Assembly (NCBI GenBank): GCA_021713415.1 | Contig: JAKJJQ010000009.1 | Location: forward strand, 13,223-77,222 | DNA from: M0027 sp021713415 | GTDB taxonomy: Bacteria; Pseudomonadota; Gammaproteobacteria; Francisellales; Francisellaceae | Length of the DNA stretch: 64,000 nucleotides | Direction: 5' to 3' | Shown here: in pieces, positions 17,797 through 27,036 of the stretch | Layout: each line of letters begins with the position of its first letter | Position numbering within the stretch: position 1 is the first letter of the stretch | Program-made: the position numbers and the translations under genes | Notes under the pieces: generated by a model | The model's input: only the letters and a program-made list of their open reading frames with translations | Databases searched by the model: none | What the model was told of the DNA's origin: nothing

Positions 17797-18955
17797 TCAT
17801 TGCCTGCTTAACGGTTGCTTTTAGTTTTCGTAATGTATCATCTGATATACTGCTACTAATCGAGGCTGCATCACCAATTTTAGCACCCTTAGCCGTTGCT
17901 GAGCCTGCGCCAGAAGAACTAACATTAACATTACTAGCTGAGCTTGTTGCACCTGATGGCGTTTGCGTTGATGTAATGGTACTTGCAGCTGCTAAGCCCT
18001 GGCCAGATGCTGCAAAAGCACCGCCTTGAGCACCTTGTACTACTCCACCAACAACGGTTGAAGTAACAACACCTCCACCTTGATATCCTGAAACTACTGG
18101 CGTGCTAACACTCACTGTCGGTTGCCCTTGAATGCTTTCAAATAAGTTACTTCTAATCTTACCTACACCTTCTGCCAATAGTCCTGGTAATTTATAAGCT
18201 AAAATTAGGATAACTAAAGAACTAAAAAATAATGCCAAAGGCTTCTCAAGCCCTGTTGTTGCTGAGATAGCTGGTAATTTTAACTGACTACTTGTCCAAA
18301 CAACATAACCAACACCTAAAACTAAAATAAGGCCAAATACTCGAACACTTGCTTTAAATACACCCTGTATAACGCTATGTAATAAATCTTCAAATGGTTT
18401 AAATGCACCAAGCGGCATCATTAATAAAGCAACTAATGCCATCGCATAAAAAACGCTGACTAACAAAATAATTTGCGCACCAATCAATGCAAATATAATC
18501 AGCATTCCAAAACCTAAAAATAAATAAATAAATGACATACCAACATTATAAGTACCGTATTCAACGGCTAGCTTTAACATTGAAATGCCACCTTTAAAGC
18601 CAATTTTCCACACATTACCAGCACTAAAAATATAACCCTTAGCTTCATCTCCAGATACTTTAAATGCGATCAATGTAAAGCCGTCAATTAACTGCTGTAA
18701 TATATAAGGAAACATAGTAATAAATAAAAAAATCATGCCAATTTTTAATACTTTAACCGCCAGCATGCCTAAAGATTCATCTTGCTTAATTACCCATGCT
18801 AATGCAAAAAGTACTAATTCTAATACAGCAATGGTTAATAAGATGGTAATAGAATAGCCTTTAACAATATCAATCGCTGCATTTACTTTAGTTATAAAAG
18901 TTACTTCAATCGTATTAAATAGTTTAGGGCCTAGTAACTGCATTGCATCTGCCAT
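17777..18955 (-). CDS. trbL: P-type T4SS membrane protein TrbL (VirB6 family)
   Basis: 392 residues. At least six hydrophobic segments lie between residues 30 and 260 (for example SITILLTIAVLELVLFALAW and FIYLFLGFGMLIIFALIGAQ). A Ser/Ala/Gly/Thr-rich C-terminal tail of about 120 residues follows, which is the usual TrbL form. It is part of the inner-membrane channel. It lies 7 bp after a small secreted-protein gene. Confidence 0.85.
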   Translation of the reverse strand: MADAMQLLGPKLFNTIEVTFITKVNAAIDIVKGYSITILLTIAVLELVLFALAWVIKQDESLGMLAVKVLKIGMIFLFITMFPYILQQLIDGFTLIAFKVSGDEAKGYIFSAGNVWKIGFKGGISMLKLAVEYGTYNVGMSFIYLFLGFGMLIIFALIGAQIILLVSVFYAMALVALLMMPLGAFKPFEDLLHSVIQGVFKASVRVFGLILVLGVGYVVWTSSQLKLPAISATTGLEKPLALFFSSLVILILAYKLPGLLAEGVGKIRSNLFESIQGQPTVSVSTPVVSGYQGGGVVTSTVVGGVVQGAQGGAFAASGQGLAAASTITSTQTPSGATSSASNVNVSSSGAGSATAKGAKIGDAASISSSISDDTLRKLKATVKQAMNEKPSG

Positions 18956-18962
18956 GATAAAT

Positions 18963-19337
18963 TTATCTCCCTAATACATCAGAGTCGGATGAATCTTTTA
19001 TCTTAAAACTACTTTGGTCAGAATAAGTACCACTATCAAAGCTACCTGATTCAAACTCAGAACTTGATGGATCTTTACCTACTGTATCAAAAAAATCTTG
19101 TTTTGCTTGATCTTCAAATTTAAAGTTTTTAAATGTTTTTAATGCCTCTTTTGTCTTTTTATCCATTTGTGTTTGAAGAGCACTATTTTGGTTATTGGTC
19201 GTTGATGAGTTATTTTGATCTGTATTATTATTTGAGTCATAATTATTATCACTTGATGGTGTGTATAAAGCATATATCGAAATAGGAAAGCTAATAAATA
19301 AACTAAAAAACATTAAACAATATGCTAAATACCTCAT
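18963..19337 (-). CDS. Small Asn/Ser-rich exported protein in the trbJ/trbK position
   Basis: 124 residues. An N-terminal signal peptide (hydrophobic core about 5-22) is followed by a low-complexity stretch rich in Asn, Ser, Asp and Thr (residues ~28-55). A charged KTKEALKTFKNFKFEDQAKQ helix then leads to a Ser/Asp tail. No lipobox Cys follows the signal, so it is not a TrbK/VirB7-type lipoprotein, and it is too short for TrbJ (VirB5). It lies between trbI and trbL with 7-10 bp gaps, so it is surely in the operon. Not recognised; a divergent minor pilin or periplasmic subunit is possible. Confidence 0.7.
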   Translation of the reverse strand: MRYLAYCLMFFSLFISFPISIYALYTPSSDNNYDSNNNTDQNNSSTTNNQNSALQTQMDKKTKEALKTFKNFKFEDQAKQDFFDTVGKDPSSSEFESGSFDSGTYSDQSSFKIKDSSDSDVLGR

Positions 19338-19347
19338 ACTTTCACCT

Positions 19348-20610
19348 TTATTGACCTATGGGTGAGATATGATAAGGCGGTAAAACAAGATCTTTTGTCA
19401 CCATAACTGCAAAAGTTTTACCTGCGTTAATGATAATGGTTGGCTGAATATTCATACTACGATCAACCAATTTACCACCAATCTCAGTTGCGGTTTGACC
19501 AATACTTTGGAATGCTGAGTTTACAGCAGTCGAACCTAAATTAGAATTACATGTATAATTACCACTACTATCATAACTACAGCTCTGCGTATTATTATTC
19601 TGCTGATTTTGTGCAATTACTGCCGGAATATTAAAGACAGTCGCTAATGCAGCTGCACCAATTAATTGCATCCAGTGATTATCAACTTCATCTTCTAAGC
19701 CAGAGACACCCATATCATCAACACCAACTTGATTCGGCAATACAATCGATGAACCATCAGGGCGAATAAGACGGATAAATTTTGCTTGGAGCTGATATTG
19801 ACCATAGGTAACACTTGAATTATAAAGCCCAATTAAGGTACTACCTTTAGGAATTAATAAATACTGGCCAGTTGCTGTATCATAAACATTTTGATTTACA
19901 CGTGCAACAACCGTACCCGGCAGGTTAGAAACAAGCTTTGTTTGTAAAATAGCTGGAATAACGCTACCAGCAAAAATTGTATATTTAGAAATCGGTTTTT
20001 GAATGGTATTTTGATTGGTAACATCTTTATCAACTTTACCTTCCATAAAACGCAAATTTTGTGCTTGAGGTGAATTATCCTTATCAGACACTTGAGATTT
20101 TTTACCATCTTGATCTTTTTTCTGTTGCTGCGAAATCGGCCTTGGCGCACCACCTGGGAAGAATATAGAAGATGAGCCTGCTTCACGATCCATCGGTGAT
20201 AATGGCTGCTGCTTGGGTGGTTGTTTACCTTGCTGTGCTTGAATTTTTGCAAGTTGTTGCTGCGTCTGCATTAATTGTCTTTGTAGTGTATTATATTTTT
20301 GTTCTAAATTATCTGGTATTTTCTCAATAATTTTTGTTTTTTCACCAACGCCTAGTAATTTATTGATTTCACTACTATCTGCATAGCCTACATTACTAAT
20401 CTGATTAACATCTGCACCTTGTGGCGACATATGAGCTAACTTATCTGAGCTTTGCTGATTACCTGATTGGTTTGGACCTGTAGAAAAGACCACCATTAAT
20501 AACACCAACAAACCGACAATTCCACCAGTGATCATGATCAATTTTTTGTTCAATTCAATAGCTTTAGGTGGCTTTGCTTTCAAGTTAAATTCTTTATTTT
20601 CTTTCTTCAT
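19348..20610 (-). CDS. trbI: P-type T4SS protein TrbI (VirB10 family)
   Basis: 420 residues from ATG 20610; the open frame reaches TTG 20625, but GAGAA precedes the ATG. Layout: a short cytoplasmic tail, TM at ~25-47 (IMITGGIVGLLVLLMVVFST), a Gln/Pro-rich coiled linker with QLMQTQQQLAKIQAQQG, then the VirB10 beta-barrel domain at ~215-415 (ISKYTIFAGSVIPAILQTKL, YLLIPKGSTLIGLYNS, DNHWMQLIGAAAL). It spans both membranes and joins TrbG in the outer complex. Confidence 0.93.
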   Translation of the reverse strand: MKKENKEFNLKAKPPKAIELNKKLIMITGGIVGLLVLLMVVFSTGPNQSGNQQSSDKLAHMSPQGADVNQISNVGYADSSEINKLLGVGEKTKIIEKIPDNLEQKYNTLQRQLMQTQQQLAKIQAQQGKQPPKQQPLSPMDREAGSSSIFFPGGAPRPISQQQKKDQDGKKSQVSDKDNSPQAQNLRFMEGKVDKDVTNQNTIQKPISKYTIFAGSVIPAILQTKLVSNLPGTVVARVNQNVYDTATGQYLLIPKGSTLIGLYNSSVTYGQYQLQAKFIRLIRPDGSSIVLPNQVGVDDMGVSGLEDEVDNHWMQLIGAAALATVFNIPAVIAQNQQNNNTQSCSYDSSGNYTCNSNLGSTAVNSAFQSIGQTATEIGGKLVDRSMNIQPTIIINAGKTFAVMVTKDLVLPPYHISPIGQ

Positions 20611-20633
20611 AAGAAATATTCTCAAATTAATTT

Positions 20634-21644
20634 TTAGCTATTAGCTTGTACTATCTCAACCATTGTTTTTTCAGTGGTATCGACACCTGTTTGTAAAAAT
20701 GCATGCCTAACCACAGAATCAATTACCATATAATTACCACGCAAGCGCCAATTCACCATCGTTTGATCAGAGCCGTCATCTCCCTGTACAACTAAAACAG
20801 GCATACCAGCTTGCGCATTAAACTGTTTAGAAAATTCTATAAACGTATGTGAACCATTATTAAATACACGTTTAGGGTACCATGTAGGAATATTTTTACC
20901 TTCATACATGCTAACTTTATAGTTAAAATTCAAATCAGATAAATCCATATTATACCCAGGGCTAGGTGCTAAAGCATTTGACCCATCACCACTATAGGTA
21001 TATACCATATCTTTCGGATACTCCCATTTAACCGAAACCATATACGCATCACCATCAGTTGATTTTAAAATCAGATGATAAGTACGCTTATTTGTTGTAA
21101 TTAAAAGTGTATTATCAAGGTCTGCTTTTGATGGCTTAACTAAAATATGTTGTTGAACACTTTTACCTTCACCACTATAAGTTTGTGCAATTTGCCAACG
21201 CAATGTATCTCCAGCAGCTTGAGAGATAAGTTTTTCACCTGGCTGCATCACAATATCAGTAATCTTTAAAGGTGATGTATAGATTGTATAAACGGCCCCT
21301 GGCATATAATTATAAGTCATCATCGCATTAAAAAAGTCACTCTGATTTGGGTAGATTTGTGCATGTTTATTTGCATACTCTACTGCTTTTTCCTTATTTA
21401 AAAATACATTTGGCTTCCCTTTAGCGTCACCTTTAGCTAATTTAGCATCAGCTGGTGCAACTGAAGATGGCACAGGCATCAATTGCCCTGGAACCGGTAC
21501 TGGTACATACTCTCTCACTACTTTAGTTTGCACTAAGCCAACATTCTTAGCTTTGACATAACCATCACCTTGATCTGAACCTCCAAATGAGGCGCAACCA
21601 CTTAGTGCTGCAATCATTGGTAATATATAAATGACTTTTTTCAT
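20634..21644 (-). CDS. trbG: P-type T4SS protein TrbG (VirB9 family)
   Basis: 336 residues. The signal peptide ends in a lipobox-like LSGCA (Cys ~17), so it is probably a lipoprotein. The N-terminal half has FNAMMTYNYMPGAVYTIYTS and LRWQIAQTYSGEG, as in VirB9. The C-terminal domain (about 233-336) holds PTWYPKRVFNNGSHTFIEF and GNYMVIDSV, the part that forms the outer-membrane cap with VirB10. It overlaps trbF by 4 bp. A related C-terminal domain occurs in the barrel protein at 53504-54388. Confidence 0.92.
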   Translation of the reverse strand: MKKVIYILPMIAALSGCASFGGSDQGDGYVKAKNVGLVQTKVVREYVPVPVPGQLMPVPSSVAPADAKLAKGDAKGKPNVFLNKEKAVEYANKHAQIYPNQSDFFNAMMTYNYMPGAVYTIYTSPLKITDIVMQPGEKLISQAAGDTLRWQIAQTYSGEGKSVQQHILVKPSKADLDNTLLITTNKRTYHLILKSTDGDAYMVSVKWEYPKDMVYTYSGDGSNALAPSPGYNMDLSDLNFNYKVSMYEGKNIPTWYPKRVFNNGSHTFIEFSKQFNAQAGMPVLVVQGDDGSDQTMVNWRLRGNYMVIDSVVRHAFLQTGVDTTEKTMVEIVQANS

Positions 21645-22333
21645 TGACTTGATCCTTTTTCATTAAATGAGAAATACCCAATACGCATATCTGTTGGATT
21701 AATAAATAATTGAGACAGAGATTCAGGGCTACTACTTTTAAATAAAGTAAACACGCCTGAATAAAGTGTAATTGCTAATGTTTTACCACTACGATCAATT
21801 GTTTTTGTTGCCCAAGTAACATCATAACTAAAATCACTAACTTGTGTAACTGATTCTATTGTTACTGCCTGAACCAGCTTACCAATTTTTCTAAATGGTC
21901 TTTCTTTTTGCTTTAACTTATTTAATTGTCCTATAGCCTGACCATCAACCATCTGATAAGCATCAATCCAGTTTTTTCTTAAAATAACTGGATCTAATGG
22001 CACGGCCATTATTTTATGAATAAAGTTACCAATTAATGCTTTTTGTTGTGCTGTTGTAGGGGTTACTGTTTGTGCTACTCTTTTTACATTAGCAACATAT
22101 TCACCTGGTTTTACTTCTGCAACATAAACATAACGCTCTTGAGATGAAATCACCATAATAATACTAATCAATAATAACAAAATTACCACAATAGAAATCA
22201 AGCATGCCAAGCGCCAATTTTTTGCTTGTATACGAGCTGAACCAATTCGTTCTTCCCACTCAAGATAAGCAGTGGCATACTGTTGATCAGGCTTTAAATC
22301 ATCAGCTTCACTCTGATTTTTCTTTAAGTCCAT
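21641..22333 (-). CDS. trbF: P-type T4SS protein TrbF (VirB8 family)
   Basis: 230 residues from ATG 22333, chosen over GTG 22345 because AAGGG lies 11 bp upstream of the ATG. One TM (residues ~42-65: ACLISIVVILLLLISIIMVI), then a periplasmic NTF2-like VirB8 domain with YVYVAEVKPGEYVANVKRVA and DVTWATKTIDRSGK. Inner-membrane scaffold of the machine. It overlaps the upstream VirB8-like gene by 26 bp. Confidence 0.88.
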   Translation of the reverse strand: MDLKKNQSEADDLKPDQQYATAYLEWEERIGSARIQAKNWRLACLISIVVILLLLISIIMVISSQERYVYVAEVKPGEYVANVKRVAQTVTPTTAQQKALIGNFIHKIMAVPLDPVILRKNWIDAYQMVDGQAIGQLNKLKQKERPFRKIGKLVQAVTIESVTQVSDFSYDVTWATKTIDRSGKTLAITLYSGVFTLFKSSSPESLSQLFINPTDMRIGYFSFNEKGSSQ

Positions 22334-23006
22334 TTGGTTTATCACCCTTTAAGTTTAATTGTTCAATCGGCTTAATGGCTATGCTCTTAATATATAAGCC
22401 TAGTGGATTTAGCTTGATCTGTTCTTCTTGAGGAACAATTTGCTGCCAAGTTAAATTAATTTGATATTGTTGACTTTGATCGTTATTTAATACAAGTAAA
22501 CAACCAATCTTATCATTAACTGAAAATTGACAAACATTTAATTTAAACATCATTACCTTATTATCAACTAAAAAAGACTCGAATACTTTTTTTGCTTCAT
22601 TAGAAAAAAATAACTCAAGCTGAGATTTGCCGACTGAGCTTAACTGTCGATGTTGAGTTTGGTTCAGCATAGTAGCCAAGCCAGAAAAAATAAAATCCTG
22701 GTATAGTGCTACATCAGCCTTATGATCAAGATTTAAGCTTGAAACATTACGCACATAACCTTCTGGTGTTACTGAAACAACCACAATATTAAATGGCCTA
22801 ATACTAGCTATCATTATAAAAAATAAGGTCAATAAAATCGAAATACCAAGATTAATAAAAAAAACCTTACGCCAAAAATAAGCTTTATATCGCCATTGAC
22901 CAATTGGCACATCGTACATTTGTGTTTTTATTAAAAAGGGCGTTTCAATTTCTCCATAACGATATGGACGCAGCTCTTTACCAAATGGGAAGTTAGTCGG
23001 CTGCAT
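22308..23006 (-). CDS. Second VirB8-like bitopic membrane protein in the trb operon
   Basis: 232 residues. The layout is the same as TrbF: an N-terminal cytoplasmic tail (~48 residues), one TM (~50-70, VFFINLGISILLTLFFIMIA), then a periplasmic domain of about 155 residues with VTPEGYVRNVSSLNLDHKAD and FFSNEAKKVFESFLVDN. The fold looks VirB8/NTF2-like, but similarity to TrbF is low. IncP trb operons have only one such gene. T4BSS machines have a DotI/DotJ pair, so a hetero-oligomeric VirB8 ring is an attractive guess. It sits between trbE (14 bp overlap) and trbF. Confidence 0.7.
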   Translation of the reverse strand: MQPTNFPFGKELRPYRYGEIETPFLIKTQMYDVPIGQWRYKAYFWRKVFFINLGISILLTLFFIMIASIRPFNIVVVSVTPEGYVRNVSSLNLDHKADVALYQDFIFSGLATMLNQTQHRQLSSVGKSQLELFFSNEAKKVFESFLVDNKVMMFKLNVCQFSVNDKIGCLLVLNNDQSQQYQINLTWQQIVPQEEQIKLNPLGLYIKSIAIKPIEQLNLKGDKPNGLKEKSE

Positions 23007-25452
23007 GAGGGTTTTCTCCCAAATAATGCTCTAGCATAATATTATAAGCCCAATCTAGGCCTTTTGTATGTAAATAAGAGCGTAAATACTCTTGATGATT
23101 TCCTTGAGACTTTTCACGAATCTGAGTGACAATTTTTTTATCTTCAGGACGAGATGCTGCACAAAATGCTAAGGCAATTGGTCCTAAACCTAAATCAAAT
23201 AAACAGTTTCCTTTATACGATTGGAAATAATACTGACGCTTTGGAATAGCATGAGCTAATATTTGAATTTGCCTTGTATTTAACCCTAAACTTTCATAGC
23301 CTTCTGCTACACTTGGCTCCATTGCCCGATCATTAGGTAAGAAAATTCTTGATGGGCATGATTCATTCAAAGCTGAGACAAGCGGTGAATTTAGTGCATC
23401 ATCTACTGACTGTGTTGCAAACACCACTGCTACATTTTGTTTTCTTAGTGTTTTTAACCACTCTCTTATTTTATCAGCAAAAATTGGATGATCTAAAAAT
23501 AACCACGCTTCATCTAGTATCATCAACGTTGGCTGACCTTTAAAACGCTTTTCTAACACATGGAAAATATACGCTAAAACAGGGGCAATAATATTTGGTG
23601 TAGCCATTAAACGCTCCATCTCAAAACACTGCCAATTGCCTTTTTCAAAATGCTCTTCATCACAATCTAGTACTTCACCATATGGACCACCTAATGTATA
23701 GGTTTCTAAGGCAAGCCTTAAATGAGAGTCTTGTGTAAATGACTTTAAACCCGTTAATGTTCTTTGCTCTTTAGGTACTTCAGCTAATGCATTTAATGCA
23801 TTCCAAACTGTTTCTCTAACTTCTGGCGTAATGGTGGTATTTTCATTAATTAATAAACCAATGACCCACTCAGCAGCCCAAATTCGCTCCTTCATATCAT
23901 CAATATAGGCTAAAGGTTGAAATACCAAACCACCTTTTCCAACATCACCAACTTCATAATATTGACCACCGACACCTGAAGTTAGTGCATAAAAACTACC
24001 ACCTTTATCAAAAACAAAAACTTGCGCATCTTTATAACGTAAAAACTGAGCGCCCATGACATTTAACAATACAGATTTACCTGCACCAGTAGGTCCAAGT
24101 ATCATTTGATGACCAACATCGCCAATATAATTAGAAAGTCTAAATGGTGTATGACCTGCAGTTCGAGCATACAAAAGTGGTGGTGCTTTCAAGTGCTCAT
24201 TTTCTGTAGGACCCGCCCAAACAGCCGAAAAAGGCAATAAATGTGATAAATTCAAACTATGCATTAATGGCATTCTAACATTTGCATTTGGTTGGCCAGG
24301 TAATGAGGATAGCCATGCCTCAACTGCATTAACCGTTTCTGAAACTGTTACAAACCCAAGACCATTAATAACGCGCTCTATCTCACGCTGTTTTTCATAA
24401 ACTGTATCTTTATCTTCATCCCAGACCGTTACAGTTGCGGTATAATAGCCAAAACTGACAAAATCATCTGCTAGCTCTTGCGCAGCTTCATCAGCATCGA
24501 TTGATTTTTGCATAGCAGCACTATCAACCATTGCACTTTCACTTTTTGAAAGTGTTTCTTTCAATAAAGTTAATACACCTTTACGCTTAGCAAACCATTG
24601 ACGTCGATATTTGGTTAGTATTTTTTCAGCATCTACTTTATCTAACGGTAAAAAGCGAGTAACCCAACGATAACTCATTGGCAAATAGTTTAATGCATCA
24701 AGCATTGCTGGTACGGAAGTTGTTGGAAACCCTAATACAGATACTGTTCGTATATGATATTTTCCTAATTTTGGTTCTAAACCTGCCACCAATGGCGTAT
24801 CAGCTAATACGCCATCTAAATACATTGGTGTATCAGGGACATTCACTTTTTGTTCTTTATCAGAAATACAATTATGCAAATATGATAAGGTTTCTTGATC
24901 AGTTAAAAAGCGTACATCATACATAAAATCTTGTGAAATATCATAAAGCTGATTCACTGTTTTAGTAAAATAAGCCAATAATTTTTTATAAGCACTTAAT
25001 GAACTTCTATCCTCAGCTTTATTCTTTCTAACAAATACATTTGATACTTTAGAAATGGTTTCCTGTGGCGGTAAATATTGAAAGGTAATATAGTAATCAC
25101 TTTCATAGTTTTCACCTTCGCGTTCAAATAAATCGCGGCGCTCTACATCAATTAACCAACTAATCGGGTCAGTAAAATGTCCACTTTTCGGATAACCTAT
25201 TGCATGTCTACGCCTTGCTTCAATATATAAACCCCAGCCTGAGCCCAAACGCTTTAATGCATTATTTAATCTTGCTGTTGCTGATACCAATTGTGGTTCA
25301 GTAGAAGATTCCAAATCTGGGCCACGAAACATTAAACTTTGCTGAAATGAGCCATCTTTGTTCAATACAACACCAGGAGCAACTAAAGCTGCCCAAGGTA
25401 ATAAATCTGTTAAACGATCTGACTTCTTCCTAAATTCAAATAAATTTAACAT
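22993..25452 (-). CDS. trbE: P-type T4SS ATPase TrbE (VirB4 family)
   Basis: 819 residues, normal for TrbE. The N-terminal CagE/TrbE region (for example DLLPWAALVAPGVVLNKDGS) is followed by a C-terminal RecA-like ATPase with Walker A LGPTGAGKSVLLN at ~455 and Walker B PTLMILDEAWLFLDHP at ~640, then FATQSVDDALNS. It supplies energy for pilin extraction and transfer. Ends with a 14-bp overlap into the second VirB8-like gene. Confidence 0.95.
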   Translation of the reverse strand: MLNLFEFRKKSDRLTDLLPWAALVAPGVVLNKDGSFQQSLMFRGPDLESSTEPQLVSATARLNNALKRLGSGWGLYIEARRRHAIGYPKSGHFTDPISWLIDVERRDLFEREGENYESDYYITFQYLPPQETISKVSNVFVRKNKAEDRSSLSAYKKLLAYFTKTVNQLYDISQDFMYDVRFLTDQETLSYLHNCISDKEQKVNVPDTPMYLDGVLADTPLVAGLEPKLGKYHIRTVSVLGFPTTSVPAMLDALNYLPMSYRWVTRFLPLDKVDAEKILTKYRRQWFAKRKGVLTLLKETLSKSESAMVDSAAMQKSIDADEAAQELADDFVSFGYYTATVTVWDEDKDTVYEKQREIERVINGLGFVTVSETVNAVEAWLSSLPGQPNANVRMPLMHSLNLSHLLPFSAVWAGPTENEHLKAPPLLYARTAGHTPFRLSNYIGDVGHQMILGPTGAGKSVLLNVMGAQFLRYKDAQVFVFDKGGSFYALTSGVGGQYYEVGDVGKGGLVFQPLAYIDDMKERIWAAEWVIGLLINENTTITPEVRETVWNALNALAEVPKEQRTLTGLKSFTQDSHLRLALETYTLGGPYGEVLDCDEEHFEKGNWQCFEMERLMATPNIIAPVLAYIFHVLEKRFKGQPTLMILDEAWLFLDHPIFADKIREWLKTLRKQNVAVVFATQSVDDALNSPLVSALNESCPSRIFLPNDRAMEPSVAEGYESLGLNTRQIQILAHAIPKRQYYFQSYKGNCLFDLGLGPIALAFCAASRPEDKKIVTQIREKSQGNHQEYLRSYLHTKGLDWAYNIMLEHYLGENPHAAD

Positions 25453-25455
25453 ACC

Positions 25456-25710
25456 TTAAATGCCATAATAACTTTTTTGCCTTACGTGACGCACCATTAC
25501 TTGAAAAAAATCTGGATCCTTTTTTGCCATCATTACTGCTGCAAAATGCGCGATCACACAAACAGGTATTGCATATAATGATTGCAAGCCCAATGTAAAT
25601 GCTGCTAAAACCGTCATATTTAGAATAAAAAACTGACGAGGCACACCTGCAGTTAACATAGGCGCTGTTAGTGCATTATGAATTTTTACTGCAAACCCAG
25701 GTGTAGCCAT
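25456..25710 (-). CDS. trbD: P-type T4SS protein TrbD (VirB3 family)
   Basis: 84 residues from ATG 25710, which overlaps the trbC stop (TAATG) and has AGGAG upstream. The frame remains open further upstream, but that part lies inside trbC. It begins MATPGFAVKIHNALTAPMLT, the usual VirB3/TrbD N-terminus, followed by two membrane segments. It lies just before trbE, matching the VirB3-VirB4 pairing. Confidence 0.88.
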   Translation of the reverse strand: MATPGFAVKIHNALTAPMLTAGVPRQFFILNMTVLAAFTLGLQSLYAIPVCVIAHFAAVMMAKKDPDFFQVMVRHVRQKSYYGI

Positions 25711-26042
25711 TAAAACACAACTCCTGAAGCACCACCACTCCATGAAGCAACAATACTAGCTGCAGTAAAGGCAATTGCAAGTCCCATAACGACTTGAAAT
25801 AAACGTCTTACACCGCTACCACTTTCTCCAAAAGCAATACCAAGGCCTGCTAACACAATTGCAATAACGCCTACTAACTTAGCAACAGGGCCAGATATTG
25901 CATTTGTAATCTGTTGTAATGGTTTCAGCCAAGGCATATCTTCTCCACCAACATCATTTGCTAAAGCAACTGCCGTAAATAGAAAATATAAAATACCACC
26001 AAATACTATATGATTGATAACTTTACGAGCTCTCTGCTTCAT
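25710..26042 (-). CDS. trbC: TrbC-type conjugative pilin (VirB2 family)
   Basis: 110 residues with a long signal peptide (to about 28, TAVALA-ND). Two hydrophobic helices follow (LVGVIAIVLAGLGIAFG and VMGLAIAFTAASIVASW), split by GESGSGVRRLFQ, the VirB2/TrbC hallmark. It is the first gene of the operon, with a strong AAGGAGA ribosome site. Probably processed by the TraF-like peptidase encoded downstream into a (possibly cyclic) pilin. Confidence 0.9.
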   Translation of the reverse strand: MKQRARKVINHIVFGGILYFLFTAVALANDVGGEDMPWLKPLQQITNAISGPVAKLVGVIAIVLAGLGIAFGESGSGVRRLFQVVMGLAIAFTAASIVASWSGGASGVVF

Positions 26043-26092
26043 GTTAAATAATCTCCTTTTCCTTTTATGTAAAGCTCAAACTACTATGCATG

Positions 26093-26120
26093 AGTATAGT
26101 TCAATTTAACAGCATAGCAA
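26093..26120 (-). promoter_or_regulatory. Candidate sigma70 promoter of the trb operon
   Basis: On the minus strand a TTGCTA -35 (26120-26115) is separated by 16 bp from a TATACT -10 (26098-26093), about 50 bp before the trbC ATG. It is the only good pair in the trbC-trmJ gap, and the rest of the operon has almost no intergenic room. Based on consensus only. Confidence 0.45.
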
Positions 26121-26189
26121 TCTGAAATTGGCTAATTATAAGCATAAATCAAAACAATAATCATAAGCTTATGCAAGGTCAATACTTTT

Positions 26190-26930
26190 TTAGCGCCTCG
26201 CTTGAATTAAAATTTGTTTTAAAATACCCCTTAATAAGTGAATTTCAGATTCTTCCAACTGTGCTCTTTGAAATATTCGTTTAATTCGCTCCATTACTAA
26301 GCCTGGGTTCTTTGGGTCAAGAAAATCTGTGTCGGTTAATACCTGATACATATGCTGATAAAAGCCTTCATACTGACGTTGTGTTGCTTTTTTAACATAA
26401 AGCGCCTTTGGAAAGTCTTTTTGATTTAGCATATCAAGCATTGCTACTCGCATTTCATAAGCAATAATTTGCACAGCTTGAGCCAAATTTAATGAATTAT
26501 AAGTATCGCTTGTAGGAATATATAATTGTTTATGACACATGAGTAATTCATCATTATATAATCCAGTACGCTCTCGACCAAAAAGAATCGCCACTTCATC
26601 ATTTGACTCATCTGAATTTAAAAAAGAGCAACTTTCTTTAGCAGCTTCTCTTACATCAATGACTGGCAAAGATAATTTCCGCGCTCTGGCACTGGTTCCT
26701 ATGACTAAACCAACACCATCTAATGCATCAGCTAATGACTCAGTTATCGTTGCTTGAGTTAATATGCCACTTGCGCCCGAAGCTAATTGGTGACTTTCAA
26801 CATCTGGCAATTGTCTTGGGCTAACTAAGTATAATGACGTTAACCCCATATTCATCATAGCTCTTGCAGTTGAACCTATATTACCCATATGTGATGGCTC
26901 AACTAAAATAATTCGTATTTTCTCTAACAT
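26190..26930 (-). CDS. trmJ: tRNA (cytidine/uridine-32-2'-O) methyltransferase TrmJ
   Basis: 246 residues, SPOUT superfamily. The N-terminus reads ILVEPSHMGNIGSTARAM, followed by SPRQLPDVESHQLASGA. The knot motifs are VAILFGRERTGLYNDEL and YNSLNLAQAVQIIAYEM. It methylates the 2'-O of residue 32 in some tRNAs using SAM. Divergent from suhB, as in many gammaproteobacteria. The gap downstream towards trbC carries a palindrome, CATAAGCTTATG (26162-26173). Confidence 0.93.
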   Translation of the reverse strand: MLEKIRIILVEPSHMGNIGSTARAMMNMGLTSLYLVSPRQLPDVESHQLASGASGILTQATITESLADALDGVGLVIGTSARARKLSLPVIDVREAAKESCSFLNSDESNDEVAILFGRERTGLYNDELLMCHKQLYIPTSDTYNSLNLAQAVQIIAYEMRVAMLDMLNQKDFPKALYVKKATQRQYEGFYQHMYQVLTDTDFLDPKNPGLVMERIKRIFQRAQLEESEIHLLRGILKQILIQARR

Positions 26931-27036
26931 CTTTTTTACGTTTTTGGGTATTGTATTTAATTAAATTAGTGTATCATGCTACCACATTCATTCTGTTACG
27001 ATAAGAATAAAAAAACAAACTAGGTTTTTAGAAATT

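Noticed and set aside
22204..22431. Small plus-strand frame opposite the trbF start
   Set aside because: It lies wholly within two overlapping real genes and has no ribosome site.
16316..26042. Integrated conjugative element
   Set aside because: No integrase, relaxase, coupling protein, tRNA target or direct repeats at the ends; flanked tightly by ansA and trmJ.
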